Below, piece by piece: positions 1 through 5,771 of a stretch of 8,423 nucleotides of DNA. The first letter of the stretch is position 1; each line of letters opens with the position of its first letter. The notes below the pieces were generated by a model that was given only the letters and a program-made list of their open reading frames with translations, was not told the DNA's origin and did not search any database. The translations under genes were made by a program, and so were the position numbers. The DNA comes from an uncultured Oscillospiraceae bacterium (GTDB lineage Bacteria; Bacillota_A; Clostridia; Oscillospirales; Oscillospiraceae), in contig CAKTGD010000071.1 of the NCBI GenBank assembly GCA_934561335.1, positions 1 through 8,423 of the forward strand, written 5' to 3'.

Positions 1-148
1 TGGCCTCCACCGTCAGGCGCGGCGAATGATTGTTCTTATTCCATGTGCTGATGCCCCGCACCGCTGTAACGATAAACATCACAATCACAATGCCGAACAC
101 CAGAACGAACATGATATTGAACATGCCTATTCCCATTCCAAATCCCAT
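1..148 (-). CDS. DUF2500-type small membrane protein, N-terminal part
   Basis: This is the first ~49 codons of a leftward gene that runs off the left edge. The start ATG (148-146) follows AGGAG (160-156) with a 7-nt gap. The visible protein opens with a Gly/Met-rich stretch (MGFGMGIGM), then one strongly hydrophobic segment at about residues 9-29 with Ile/Val/Phe and few polar residues. A short basic stretch with W-N-K-N-N follows, then PRLTVEA. That order, one N-terminal membrane span followed by a 'PRLTV(D/E)A' entry into a small beta domain, is what I remember of DUF2500 proteins, which have no established function. The rest of the domain lies outside the window, so the family call rests on the N-terminus only. 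The gene has its own promoter (192-220), so it need not be cotranscribed with pcrA upstream. Confidence 0.7.
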   Translation of the reverse strand, partial: MGFGMGIGMFNIMFVLVFGIVIVMFIVTAVRGISTWNKNNHSPRLTVEA

Positions 149-191
149 TGCGCTTCTCCTTTCATCGGGTCAAAATGCTTTCTATGTTCCT

Positions 192-220
192 ATTCTATCC
201 CATTGCCGCCGGTATGTCCA
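192..220 (-). promoter_or_regulatory. Sigma-A-like promoter for the DUF2500 gene
   Basis: Reading leftward, a -35 TGGACA (220-215) and a -10 TAGAAT (197-192) are separated by exactly 17 nt. Each hexamer differs from consensus at one position. The predicted start of transcription, near 185, gives a ~37-nt leader that carries the AGGAG ribosome site of the gene starting at 148. The promoter lies in the 126-bp gap after the pcrA stop codon. Confidence 0.55.
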
Positions 221-253
221 TCAACTTCAGGTTGCCTGATGCAGGAACCGGCG
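207..253. repeat. Nested inverted repeat after pcrA stop
   Basis: CGCCGGT (207-213) and ACCGGCG (247-253) are perfect 7-bp inverted arms. The loop contains a smaller hairpin, TCAGG-TTG-CCTGA (227-239). No T-tract follows on either strand, so it is not a canonical intrinsic terminator. It could be a processing or stability structure in the pcrA 3' UTR. The -35 of the next gene's promoter lies in its loop. I see no other terminator between pcrA and the next gene. Confidence 0.35.
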
Positions 254-274
254 CAACTTTAAGTTTACAAGGGC

Positions 275-2731
275 TTACTCCTTGGTCAGATGCCGTGCGG
301 CGGCCTTCAGCATCAGCTTTTTGGTGCCCACGGTGTCAAAGGCCACCTCGATCAGCGCGTCGCCGCCCATGGGCCGCACCGACAGCACCAGACCGTGGCC
401 GAAGGCGGTATGCTTCACGCTCTCGCCCGGCTTGATCTCCAGCAGAGGCGGCATCTCCTTTTTCACCGCCTCCGCCCCAAGGGCAGGCTTCTTCACCGCC
501 GGACGCTCCGCCGGATACCGGGCATAGTCAGCTGTACTGCGGCCGCTGTATCCGCCGCCAAAGCCGCTGAAAGAGACATCGTCGTTGTATGCATCGCTCC
601 AATGACGCTCGGGCCGGGGCTCCGGTTTGCCGATCCACTGACTGTTCTCCTTGGGGATCTCCTCCAAAAAGCGGGAGGGCATGGCAGGCGTGGTACGGCC
701 GAACAGCATACGCTGCTTGGCATGGGTCATGGTCAGGTTCTCACGGGCGCGGGTCATGGCCACGTAGCACAGCCGCCGCTCCTCTTCCATCTCCTCTTCA
801 TCGCCCATAGCGCGGTTGCCGGGGAACAGGCCGTCCTCCATGCCCACCACGAACACCTGCGGAAACTCCAGACCCTTGGCGCTGTGCATGGTCATCAGCA
901 CCACGCAGTTGTCGCTCTCATCAGTGCTGTCCAAGTCGGTGTACAGCGCCACCTCATCCAGAAACCCGGACAGGCTGGGATCGTCAGGCTGATTCTCCAG
1001 AAAGGCGTGGATGCTGGAGGACAATTCCTGTACGTTCTCCAGCCGTCCCCGGCTCTCCATATCGTTCTTCTCCGTCAGCATGGCGGTGTAGCCGCTGCGG
1101 TTGCAGACGAACTCATAGAACTCCGGCAGGGGCATCTCCCCCGCTTTGTCCCGCATTTCTTCCATCAGCGCTATAAAGCCTTCCAGCTTTACAGCTGCCG
1201 ATTTCAACTGGGGATAATCGGAGGCGCGGCGGAAGATCTCATACAGCGGCACCCCCTGCTCAGTTGCCAGAAGCTGTGCCTTGTCCACGGTGGCCGCGCC
1301 GATCTTGCGGGAAGGCACATTGACGATACGCCGCAGCCGCAGATCGTCGGTGGGGTTGTTGATGACGCACAGATACGCCAGCATATCCTTGATCTCGGCC
1401 CGGTCAAAGAACTTCATGCCGCCAACGATTTTATAAGGTACGCCGCTGCGCTTGAAGGCATATTCCAGCGCGTTTGACTGTGCGTTCATACGGTAGAGCA
1501 CCGCATGATCCTTCCACTTCAGGCCCCGGTTATAGTTCATCATCACCTGACCCACCACGAAATTGGCCTCGTCGCCCTCGTTGAAATTGGTCTTGATGAG
1601 CACCTTTTCCCCTGCGCCATTGCGGGTCCACAGTGTCTTGCCTTTACGGCCCTGATTGTGGCGGATCACCGCGTTGGCGGCATCCAGAATGTTCTGGGTA
1701 GAGCGGTAGTTCTGCTCCAGACGGATCACCCGGGCGCCGCGGTACTCCTTCTCAAAGCTGAGGATGTTTTCGATATTGGCGCCGCGGAAGCGGTAGATGC
1801 TCTGATCGTCGTCGCCCACCACGCAGATGTTGCGATAGCCGCCTGCCAGCAGGCTGGTCAGCAGGTATTGCAGGTGGTTGGTGTCCTGATACTCGTCCAC
1901 CAACACATAGCGGAACTTCCGCTGGTAGTGCTCCCGTACCTCAGGATGGCTTTGCAGCAGCTGCACCGTCAGCAAAATAATGTCATCGAAGTCCAGTGCG
2001 TTGGCGTCCCGCAGTTTCTTTGTGTAAAGGGAATATACTTTAGCGATTCTGATTTTACGCCAATCGTTCTGCTTTTCCCAATGGGCACGAAACGCCTCCA
2101 CCCCCATCATCTCATCCTTTGCCCGGGAAATAACCGACACGATCTCCCGCACCGGGAACGTCTTTTCGTCCAGATCCAGCTCCTTCAGGCAATCCTTGAT
2201 CACCCGCTTGCCGTCGTCGGTGTCGTAAATGGTAAAGTCCCGGGAATAGCCGATCTGCTCAATATCGCGCCGCAGAATCCGAACGCAGGCCGAGTGAAAG
2301 GTGGACGCCCACACGTCCCGGGCCTCTTCGCCCAGCATCCGCTCCAGCCGCTCCTTCAGCTCGTTGGCCGCCTTATTGGTAAAGGTGATGGCCAGCACCT
2401 CCCACGGGCGGGCCGGCTCTACCGCGCACAGATACTGCATCAGCGGCCGCTGCTCCTGCGTGGGCTGGGCGGCATACGCCTCCAGAAAGGCTGCCTCATC
2501 CTCGGAAACAGGGATGGGGATCTCTTCCGTATCGCTGCCCCGGCCATAACGCAGCAGATTGGCCACCCGATGGATCAGCACCGTGGTCTTGCCGCTGCCT
2601 GCGCCGGCCAGCAGCAAAAGCGGCCCCTCGGTGGTCATAACGCCCTGCTGCTGCATATCGTTGAGATGCGCATAATCGCAGGCGATGGCGCGCCGCCGCG
2701 CATGGATAAATCTCTGCTCCAATTCCGTCAT
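275..2731 (-). CDS. pcrA: ATP-dependent DNA helicase PcrA (UvrD/Rep family)
   Basis: An 818-residue superfamily 1A 3'-5' DNA helicase acting in nucleotide excision repair, replication restart and RNA polymerase or RecA displacement. Visible motifs, numbered from the chosen start: Q-motif LNDMQQQ (~23-29), Walker A AGAGSGKT (42-49), motif Ia AITFTNKAANELK (~114-126), motif Ib STFHSACVRILRR (~143-155), Walker B LVDEYQDT (~277-284), motif III VGDDDQSIYRFRGA (305-318), motif IV LEQNYRST (~338-345). Late motifs are TMHSAKGLEFPQVFVVG and YVAMTRAR. The C-terminus is a PcrA-type Tudor-like tail (PGESVKHTAFGHG). About 50 residues between Walker A and Ia (roughly 60-110) are longer than in Bacillus PcrA. 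An in-frame ATG exists at 2797, but it lies in the -35 element, and another at 2770 lies in the -10. The ATG at 2731 has GGGGAG 8 nt upstream and starts MTELEQRF, so it is preferred. The gene is transcribed divergently from the SOS-type operon. Confidence 0.95.
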   Translation of the reverse strand: MTELEQRFIHARRRAIACDYAHLNDMQQQGVMTTEGPLLLLAGAGSGKTTVLIHRVANLLRYGRGSDTEEIPIPVSEDEAAFLEAYAAQPTQEQRPLMQYLCAVEPARPWEVLAITFTNKAANELKERLERMLGEEARDVWASTFHSACVRILRRDIEQIGYSRDFTIYDTDDGKRVIKDCLKELDLDEKTFPVREIVSVISRAKDEMMGVEAFRAHWEKQNDWRKIRIAKVYSLYTKKLRDANALDFDDIILLTVQLLQSHPEVREHYQRKFRYVLVDEYQDTNHLQYLLTSLLAGGYRNICVVGDDDQSIYRFRGANIENILSFEKEYRGARVIRLEQNYRSTQNILDAANAVIRHNQGRKGKTLWTRNGAGEKVLIKTNFNEGDEANFVVGQVMMNYNRGLKWKDHAVLYRMNAQSNALEYAFKRSGVPYKIVGGMKFFDRAEIKDMLAYLCVINNPTDDLRLRRIVNVPSRKIGAATVDKAQLLATEQGVPLYEIFRRASDYPQLKSAAVKLEGFIALMEEMRDKAGEMPLPEFYEFVCNRSGYTAMLTEKNDMESRGRLENVQELSSSIHAFLENQPDDPSLSGFLDEVALYTDLDSTDESDNCVVLMTMHSAKGLEFPQVFVVGMEDGLFPGNRAMGDEEEMEEERRLCYVAMTRARENLTMTHAKQRMLFGRTTPAMPSRFLEEIPKENSQWIGKPEPRPERHWSDAYNDDVSFSGFGGGYSGRSTADYARYPAERPAVKKPALGAEAVKKEMPPLLEIKPGESVKHTAFGHGLVLSVRPMGGDALIEVAFDTVGTKKLMLKAAARHLTKE

Positions 2732-2768
2732 ACCGTGTGCTCCCCTATGCCTTGTGGTGTTTTTCCCC

Positions 2769-2797
2769 ATTGTAATACAAAATCCAGTCCCGGTCAA
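2769..2797 (-). promoter_or_regulatory. Sigma-A-like promoter of pcrA
   Basis: Leftward -35 TTGACC (2797-2792) and -10 TACAAT (2774-2769) with a 17-nt spacer, each one base off consensus. Transcription should begin near 2762, giving a ~31-nt leader with GGGGAG before the ATG at 2731. Its position rules out translation from the two upstream in-frame ATGs. Confidence 0.75.
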
Positions 2798-2810
2798 CAG
2801 GTTCTGTTGA
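2794..2810. promoter_or_regulatory. Perfect palindrome over the pcrA -35 (possible operator)
   Basis: TCAACAG-GTT-CTGTTGA is a perfect 7-3-7 inverted repeat. It overlaps the pcrA -35 hexamer (2792-2797) and extends upstream of it. It does not fit the GAAC-N4-GTTC LexA pattern. Its placement suits a repressor or activator site for pcrA, but no regulator can be named. Confidence 0.4.
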
Positions 2811-2815
2811 TTTTA

Positions 2816-2827
2816 GAATTTTTGTTC
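2816..2827. promoter_or_regulatory. Degenerate LexA box 1
   Basis: GAAT-TTTT-GTTC is one mismatch from GAAC-N4-GTTC, and the right half extends to GTTCGAT. It lies just upstream of the rightward -35, centred 27 bp before the main LexA box, and between the two divergent promoters. It could add LexA binding or extend control toward pcrA. Confidence 0.4.
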
Positions 2828-2835
2828 GATTTTTC

Positions 2836-2864
2836 TTGACAAGAACGGTTGTTCGATATATAAT
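2836..2864 (+). promoter_or_regulatory. Perfect-consensus sigma-A promoter of the SOS-type operon
   Basis: TTGACA (2836-2841), a 17-nt spacer and TATAAT (2859-2864) match the vegetative consensus at every position. Such a strong promoter normally needs tight repression, and a LexA box occupies its spacer. Transcription should start near 2871-2873, giving a ~30-nt leader with AGGAGG ahead of the small ORF at 2903. Confidence 0.9.
2843..2854. promoter_or_regulatory. LexA (SOS/DinR) box in the promoter spacer
   Basis: GAAC-GGTT-GTTC, with a following CG, is a full match to the core Gram-positive LexA/DinR box (CGAAC-N4-GTTCG type). It sits entirely between the -35 and -10 hexamers, so bound LexA would block RNA polymerase. 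The predicted result is repression in unstressed cells and induction by DNA damage through RecA-stimulated LexA cleavage. The sequence match is direct; LexA binding is inferred. Confidence 0.8.
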
Positions 2865-2871
2865 GATACTC

Positions 2872-2883
2872 GAACAAAGATTC
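2872..2883. promoter_or_regulatory. Degenerate LexA box 3 at the transcription start
   Basis: GAAC-AAAG-ATTC, preceded by C, is one mismatch from GAAC-N4-GTTC and covers the expected transcription start. Its centre is 29 bp after that of the main box. The left half-site CGAACAA mirrors TTGTTCG at 2849-2855 and 2822-2828, so the region carries three identical heptamers, two in one orientation and one inverted. Confidence 0.45.
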
Positions 2884-2902
2884 TACTAGGAGGACAATGG
2901 TT

Positions 2903-3022
2903 ATGACAGCGATCGGTTATGTTATTGTGATTTTGGGCGCACTTTCTGTTTCCGTCAACCTGATGCATCTGGTCGATCATCTTGAGCGGCCGCGGCGTAC
3001 CCAGCGCCACAGCAGTATTTAA
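2903..3022 (+). CDS. Small SOS-controlled membrane protein, 39 residues, unrecognised
   Basis: This is the first gene after the LexA-boxed promoter. AGGAGG (2888-2893) lies 9 nt before the ATG at 2903. An in-frame ATG at 2897 is only 3 nt from it and is less likely. The product begins MTAIGYVIVILGALSVSV, a hydrophobic span at about residues 4-24. A short polar stretch follows (HLVDHLE), then a basic tail with R29, R31, R32, R35 and H36, which predicts a cytoplasmic C-terminus. There is no signal cleavage site, LysM motif or known domain. Its stop codon is 3 nt before the radical SAM start, which lacks a ribosome site, so translation of the two is probably coupled. Very short single-span proteins induced by DNA damage are known, such as Caulobacter SidA, which blocks division; similarity here is in architecture only. 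It could instead be a leader whose main role is coupling. Confidence 0.7.
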   Translation: MTAIGYVIVILGALSVSVNLMHLVDHLERPRRTQRHSSI

Positions 3023-3025
3023 GTC

Positions 3026-4294
3026 ATGGATGTACTGGAAAAGCTGACCATTCTCTCAGATGCGGCCAAATATGACGCCGCCTGCACTTCCAGCGGCGTA
3101 AAGCGGAAGTTTCAGCCGGGTAAAATTGGGAATACAACCTCATCCATCGCAGGCTGCTGCCACAGCTTTTCCGCTGACGGAAGGTGTATCACGCTGTTGA
3201 AGGTGCTGATGACCAACAGCTGCGTCTATGACTGCAAATACTGTGTCAACCGGCGCTCTAACGACACCCGCCGCGCCGCCTTCACGCCGCGTGAGCTGGC
3301 GGAGCTGACCATTGGGTTTTACCGGCGCAATTATATCGAGGGGCTGTTTCTCTCCTCGGGTGTGCTGCGCAGCGCTGATTACACCACCGAACAGATGATC
3401 CGTGCCCTGCGGCTCTTGCGGCAGGAGTACGGCTTCAACGGGTATATTCACGCAAAGGCCATCCCCGGCACGTCGCCGGAGCTGGTGCAGCAGTTGGGGC
3501 TGCTGGCCGACCGGCTGAGCGTCAATATCGAGCTTCCCTCCCAGCAGGGCTTACAAATTCTGGCGCCGGACAAGAGCCGGGAGGCTATTTTGCGCCCGAT
3601 GGGACAGATCCGCGACAATGTGCTTCAAAACCGGCAGGAGCTGGTCAAATATAAGCATGCGCCCGCCTTTGCCCCAGCCGGGCAGAGTACCCAACTGATC
3701 GTGGGCGCCACCGGAGACAGCGACAGGCATATCCTCCATCTGACAGAGGCTCTCTACCGGAAATACCGGCTCAAACGGGTGTTTTACTCAGCCTATGTTC
3801 CGGTGGTGGAAAACAGCCTCCTGCCCTCGCTGGACACAAAGCCGCCGCTGCTGCGGGAGCACCGTCTATATCAGGCGGATTGGCTGCTGCGGTTTTATGG
3901 CTTTCAGGCCGGAGAGCTGCTGGACGAAGCGCACCCGGACTTTAATCCTCTGCTGGATCCCAAATGCAGCTGGGCAGTGGCGCATCCGGATCAGTTCCCG
4001 GTCGAGGTTATGCAGGCAGAATATGAGACGCTGCTGCGGGTGCCGGGTATCGGCCCAATCAGCGCCAAGCGGATCATTTCCGCACGGCGTGTTGCCCACC
4101 TTCGGTTTGAAGATCTGAAAAAGCTGGGCGTGGTGGTCAAGCGGGCGCAGTATTTTGTTTTGTGCAGCGGCCGCGCCGCACCGGGACTGCATTTCTCTCC
4201 GGCTACCATCGTCCAGCAGCTGGAAATGATAGAACGCGGCCTGCTGCCTGCCGGGGAAATGCAGCAGCTGTCTCTGTTTGATGCTGTGGGGTGA
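3026..4294 (+). CDS. Putative DNA modification/repair radical SAM protein (TIGR03916-type)
   Basis: A 422-residue protein, close to the usual ~400-430 of the family. The radical SAM motif CVYDCKYC supplies C66, C70 and C73 for a 4Fe-4S cluster. Further cysteines precede it (C20, C44, C45, C54 in YDAACTSSG and GCCHSFSADGRC), a pattern typical of the family. GLFLSSGV (106-113) fits the strand-and-glycine region of the SAM site. A helix-hairpin-helix, VPGIGPISAKRI (339-350), suggests DNA binding. QLSLF (414-418), near the end, matches the beta-clamp binding pentapeptide. The family is uncharacterised and always paired with a TIGR03914/TIGR03915 protein, which follows here 6 nt downstream. The start fits the family N-terminus but has no Shine-Dalgarno, so coupling to the upstream small ORF is likely. 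Substrate and reaction are unknown. It is not spore photoproduct lyase. Confidence 0.9.
   Translation: MDVLEKLTILSDAAKYDAACTSSGVKRKFQPGKIGNTTSSIAGCCHSFSADGRCITLLKVLMTNSCVYDCKYCVNRRSNDTRRAAFTPRELAELTIGFYRRNYIEGLFLSSGVLRSADYTTEQMIRALRLLRQEYGFNGYIHAKAIPGTSPELVQQLGLLADRLSVNIELPSQQGLQILAPDKSREAILRPMGQIRDNVLQNRQELVKYKHAPAFAPAGQSTQLIVGATGDSDRHILHLTEALYRKYRLKRVFYSAYVPVVENSLLPSLDTKPPLLREHRLYQADWLLRFYGFQAGELLDEAHPDFNPLLDPKCSWAVAHPDQFPVEVMQAEYETLLRVPGIGPISAKRIISARRVAHLRFEDLKKLGVVVKRAQYFVLCSGRAAPGLHFSPATIVQQLEMIERGLLPAGEMQQLSLFDAVG
4265..4279 (+). other. Codons for a QLSLF beta-clamp binding motif
   Basis: Residues 414-418 of the radical SAM protein are QLSLF, a perfect match to the bacterial sliding-clamp binding consensus QL(S/D)LF. 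They are followed only by DAVG and the stop codon. A flexible C-terminal end is where such motifs occur in many clamp-binding repair proteins and polymerases. Clamp binding is inferred. Confidence 0.6.
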
Positions 4295-4300
4295 ATTTTA

Positions 4301-5179
4301 ATGGCGTGGCGCGATGTGGTTTTTCAATATGACGGCACCTTCGAGGGGTTTTTGTGCTGTGTTTTCGAAAGTTACATAAATAAAGAATTCCCCATCGCCT
4401 TTTCCGGCGATGAGGAATGCTGGTCGCTTTATGAGGTGCGCTATGTGGTGACCCGGCGCGAGCACGCACAGCGCGTCTATCAGAGCATCCTGCGTCGTTC
4501 CAGAACTGCGGCTGATGTAGTAAGGCGCGGGTTTCTCACCTGTCTGCCGGAAATAGAAGTCCGCCTTTATGCTCTGATCAAAAAGCTATACGACGAGGGC
4601 GCCGGTTTTCTCCGTAATCCGTCCGATCCGGTGTATGATCCGGTAGCCAAAGCGCTGCGGCACATGAGCGGCGAGCTGGAAAAGCTGCGTGGATTTGTGC
4701 GGTTTTCGGATTACAGCGGTGTGCTGGGCGCGGAAATTGAGCCCAAAAACCGCGTTCTTCCTCTGCTGCGGCGTCATTTCTGCGACCGGTATGCCAATGA
4801 AGCCTTTTTTATCTATGACCGCACCAACCGTGAGATGCTGGTCTATGCCAATCGTCACTCCCGTATTCTGGCGGCGGATTCCTTCCGTCCGGCGCTGCCC
4901 GGCGATGAGGAGATACAATTCCGCAGGCTGTGGAAGCGTTTCTATGAGACGATTGCCATCAAGGAACGGGAAAATCCCCACTGTCAGAACACCTGCATGC
5001 CCAAGCGTTATCGCAGCACGATGACAGAATTCTTGCCGGAGGACTATGAGGCGGAGCAGCGCGGCCTCAATCACCCAGCAGGCAGCGCAGCTTTTCCAGG
5101 CCCCGTCGCTCCAGACGGGATATCTGCACCTGCGATACCCCTACGATCCGAGCCGTCTGCTCCTGTGTCAGCCCCTTGA
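4301..5179 (+). CDS. DUF4130/TIGR03915-type putative DNA repair partner
   Basis: A 292-residue protein starting 6 nt after the radical SAM stop. GGGGTGA (4288-4294) serves as a weak ribosome site. It carries family signatures: YDGTFEGFLCCVFE (10-23), LRGFVRFSDY (129-138), a middle IYDRTNREML (171-180), and near the end KERENPHCQNTCMPKRYRSTMTEF (about 221-244). In other bacteria this domain is fused to a uracil-DNA-glycosylase-like domain (TIGR03914), but no glycosylase is attached here. The family is always paired with the radical SAM protein upstream and has no proven activity; a role in DNA repair or modification is inferred. The conserved part ends by about residue 250. Residues ~256-292 are Pro/Ala/Ser-rich (for example APAIPLRSEPSAPVSAP) and are encoded wholly by DNA that is also the antisense strand of the sigF 3' end, so the tail looks like a read-through passenger. 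Confidence 0.85.
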   Translation: MAWRDVVFQYDGTFEGFLCCVFESYINKEFPIAFSGDEECWSLYEVRYVVTRREHAQRVYQSILRRSRTAADVVRRGFLTCLPEIEVRLYALIKKLYDEGAGFLRNPSDPVYDPVAKALRHMSGELEKLRGFVRFSDYSGVLGAEIEPKNRVLPLLRRHFCDRYANEAFFIYDRTNREMLVYANRHSRILAADSFRPALPGDEEIQFRRLWKRFYETIAIKERENPHCQNTCMPKRYRSTMTEFLPEDYEAEQRGLNHPAGSAAFPGPVAPDGISAPAIPLRSEPSAPVSAP

Positions 5180-5771
5180 AAAACCGCAGCAGAATCGTCA
5201 TACGTTCTTTTTCCGGCAGCGTATCAATGGCCTCTCGCAGTGCGATGCGCTCCACAAGCCGCTCCTCCTCCGTGCTGGTGCCCAGTGTGGATTCCAGCGT
5301 CAGCCCCTCTGCCGTCTCCTGCTGAAGTGATTCCGGGGCGATGGTCGCCAACTCGATGCTGGCAATCTCTTCGGCATTCATGCCGGTGGCCTCAGACAGC
5401 TCCGACAGGCGGGCTTCACGGCCCAGCTGATGCCGCAGGCGTTCGCGTGCCGACCATAGAGCCTGTCCCTTTTCCCGGATCGTGCGTCCCACCTTGATGG
5501 CTCCGTCATCGCGCAGAAACCGGCGGATCTCGCCGGATATTTTTGGCACTGCATAAGTAGAAAACTGCGTGCCATAGCTTATATCAAAGCCCTTCACGGC
5601 CTTGAGAAAGCCAATACAACCCAGCTGATACAGATCATCCGTGTCTACGCCGCAGCCATAGTAGCGCTTGACAATGGACCAGATCAAGCCGCTGTTTTCC
5701 ACTAATACCTGCTGACACGCTTCATCGTCCCCCTCCTGCGCACGCTCCAGCAGCGCAAAAATCTCGCTCAT
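5067..5771 (-). CDS. sigF: Forespore sigma factor SigF (SpoIIAC)
   Basis: A 234-residue sigma-70-family factor, about 20 residues shorter at the N-terminus than the 255-residue Bacillus SigF. Region 2 includes DDLYQLGCIGFLKAVKGFD (45-63) and FSTYAVPKISGEIRRFLRDD (70-89). Region 3 spans about 93-160. Region 4 has a helix-turn-helix at about 201-224 (LTQEQTARIVGVSQVQISRL). SigG is a close relative, but the position after spoIIAA and spoIIAB identifies SigF. It directs the first forespore-specific transcription and is held inactive by SpoIIAB until SpoIIAA is dephosphorylated. The start codon overlaps the spoIIAB stop as ATGA (5771-5768), implying translational coupling; no strong ribosome site is present. 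The last ~37 codons, covering the end of region 4, overlap the convergent DUF4130 gene. No clear leftward terminator follows. Confidence 0.93.
   Translation of the reverse strand: MSEIFALLERAQEGDDEACQQVLVENSGLIWSIVKRYYGCGVDTDDLYQLGCIGFLKAVKGFDISYGTQFSTYAVPKISGEIRRFLRDDGAIKVGRTIREKGQALWSARERLRHQLGREARLSELSEATGMNAEEIASIELATIAPESLQQETAEGLTLESTLGTSTEEERLVERIALREAIDTLPEKERMTILLRFFKGLTQEQTARIVGVSQVQISRLERRGLEKLRCLLGD

Noticed and set aside
2732..2797. Longer PcrA starting at 2797
   Set aside because: The extra 22 codons would begin inside the pcrA -35 and pass through the -10. The ATG at 2731 has a good GGGGAG ribosome site and the normal family start.
290..2839. Long open plus-strand frames opposite pcrA (395 and 444 codons)
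   Set aside because: They lie antisense to clear helicase motifs, have no recognisable domains or ribosome sites, and their His/Leu/Gln-rich content is typical of the reverse strand of a G+C-rich gene.
2813..3010. Leftward 65-codon ORF opposite the small membrane protein
   Set aside because: It runs through the SOS promoter and LexA boxes, has no ribosome site and competes with a far better supported plus-strand small ORF.
3026..4294. Spore photoproduct lyase (SplB) as identity of the radical SAM gene
   Set aside because: SplB shares the CX3CX2C motif but is shorter. The YDAACTSSG start, HSFSADGRC segment, C-terminal helix-hairpin-helix and DUF4130 neighbour fit the TIGR03916 family instead.
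5067..5771. SigG rather than SigF
   Set aside because: The sequence alone is close to both, but it is the third gene after spoIIAA and spoIIAB with an ATGA overlap, which is the sigF position.
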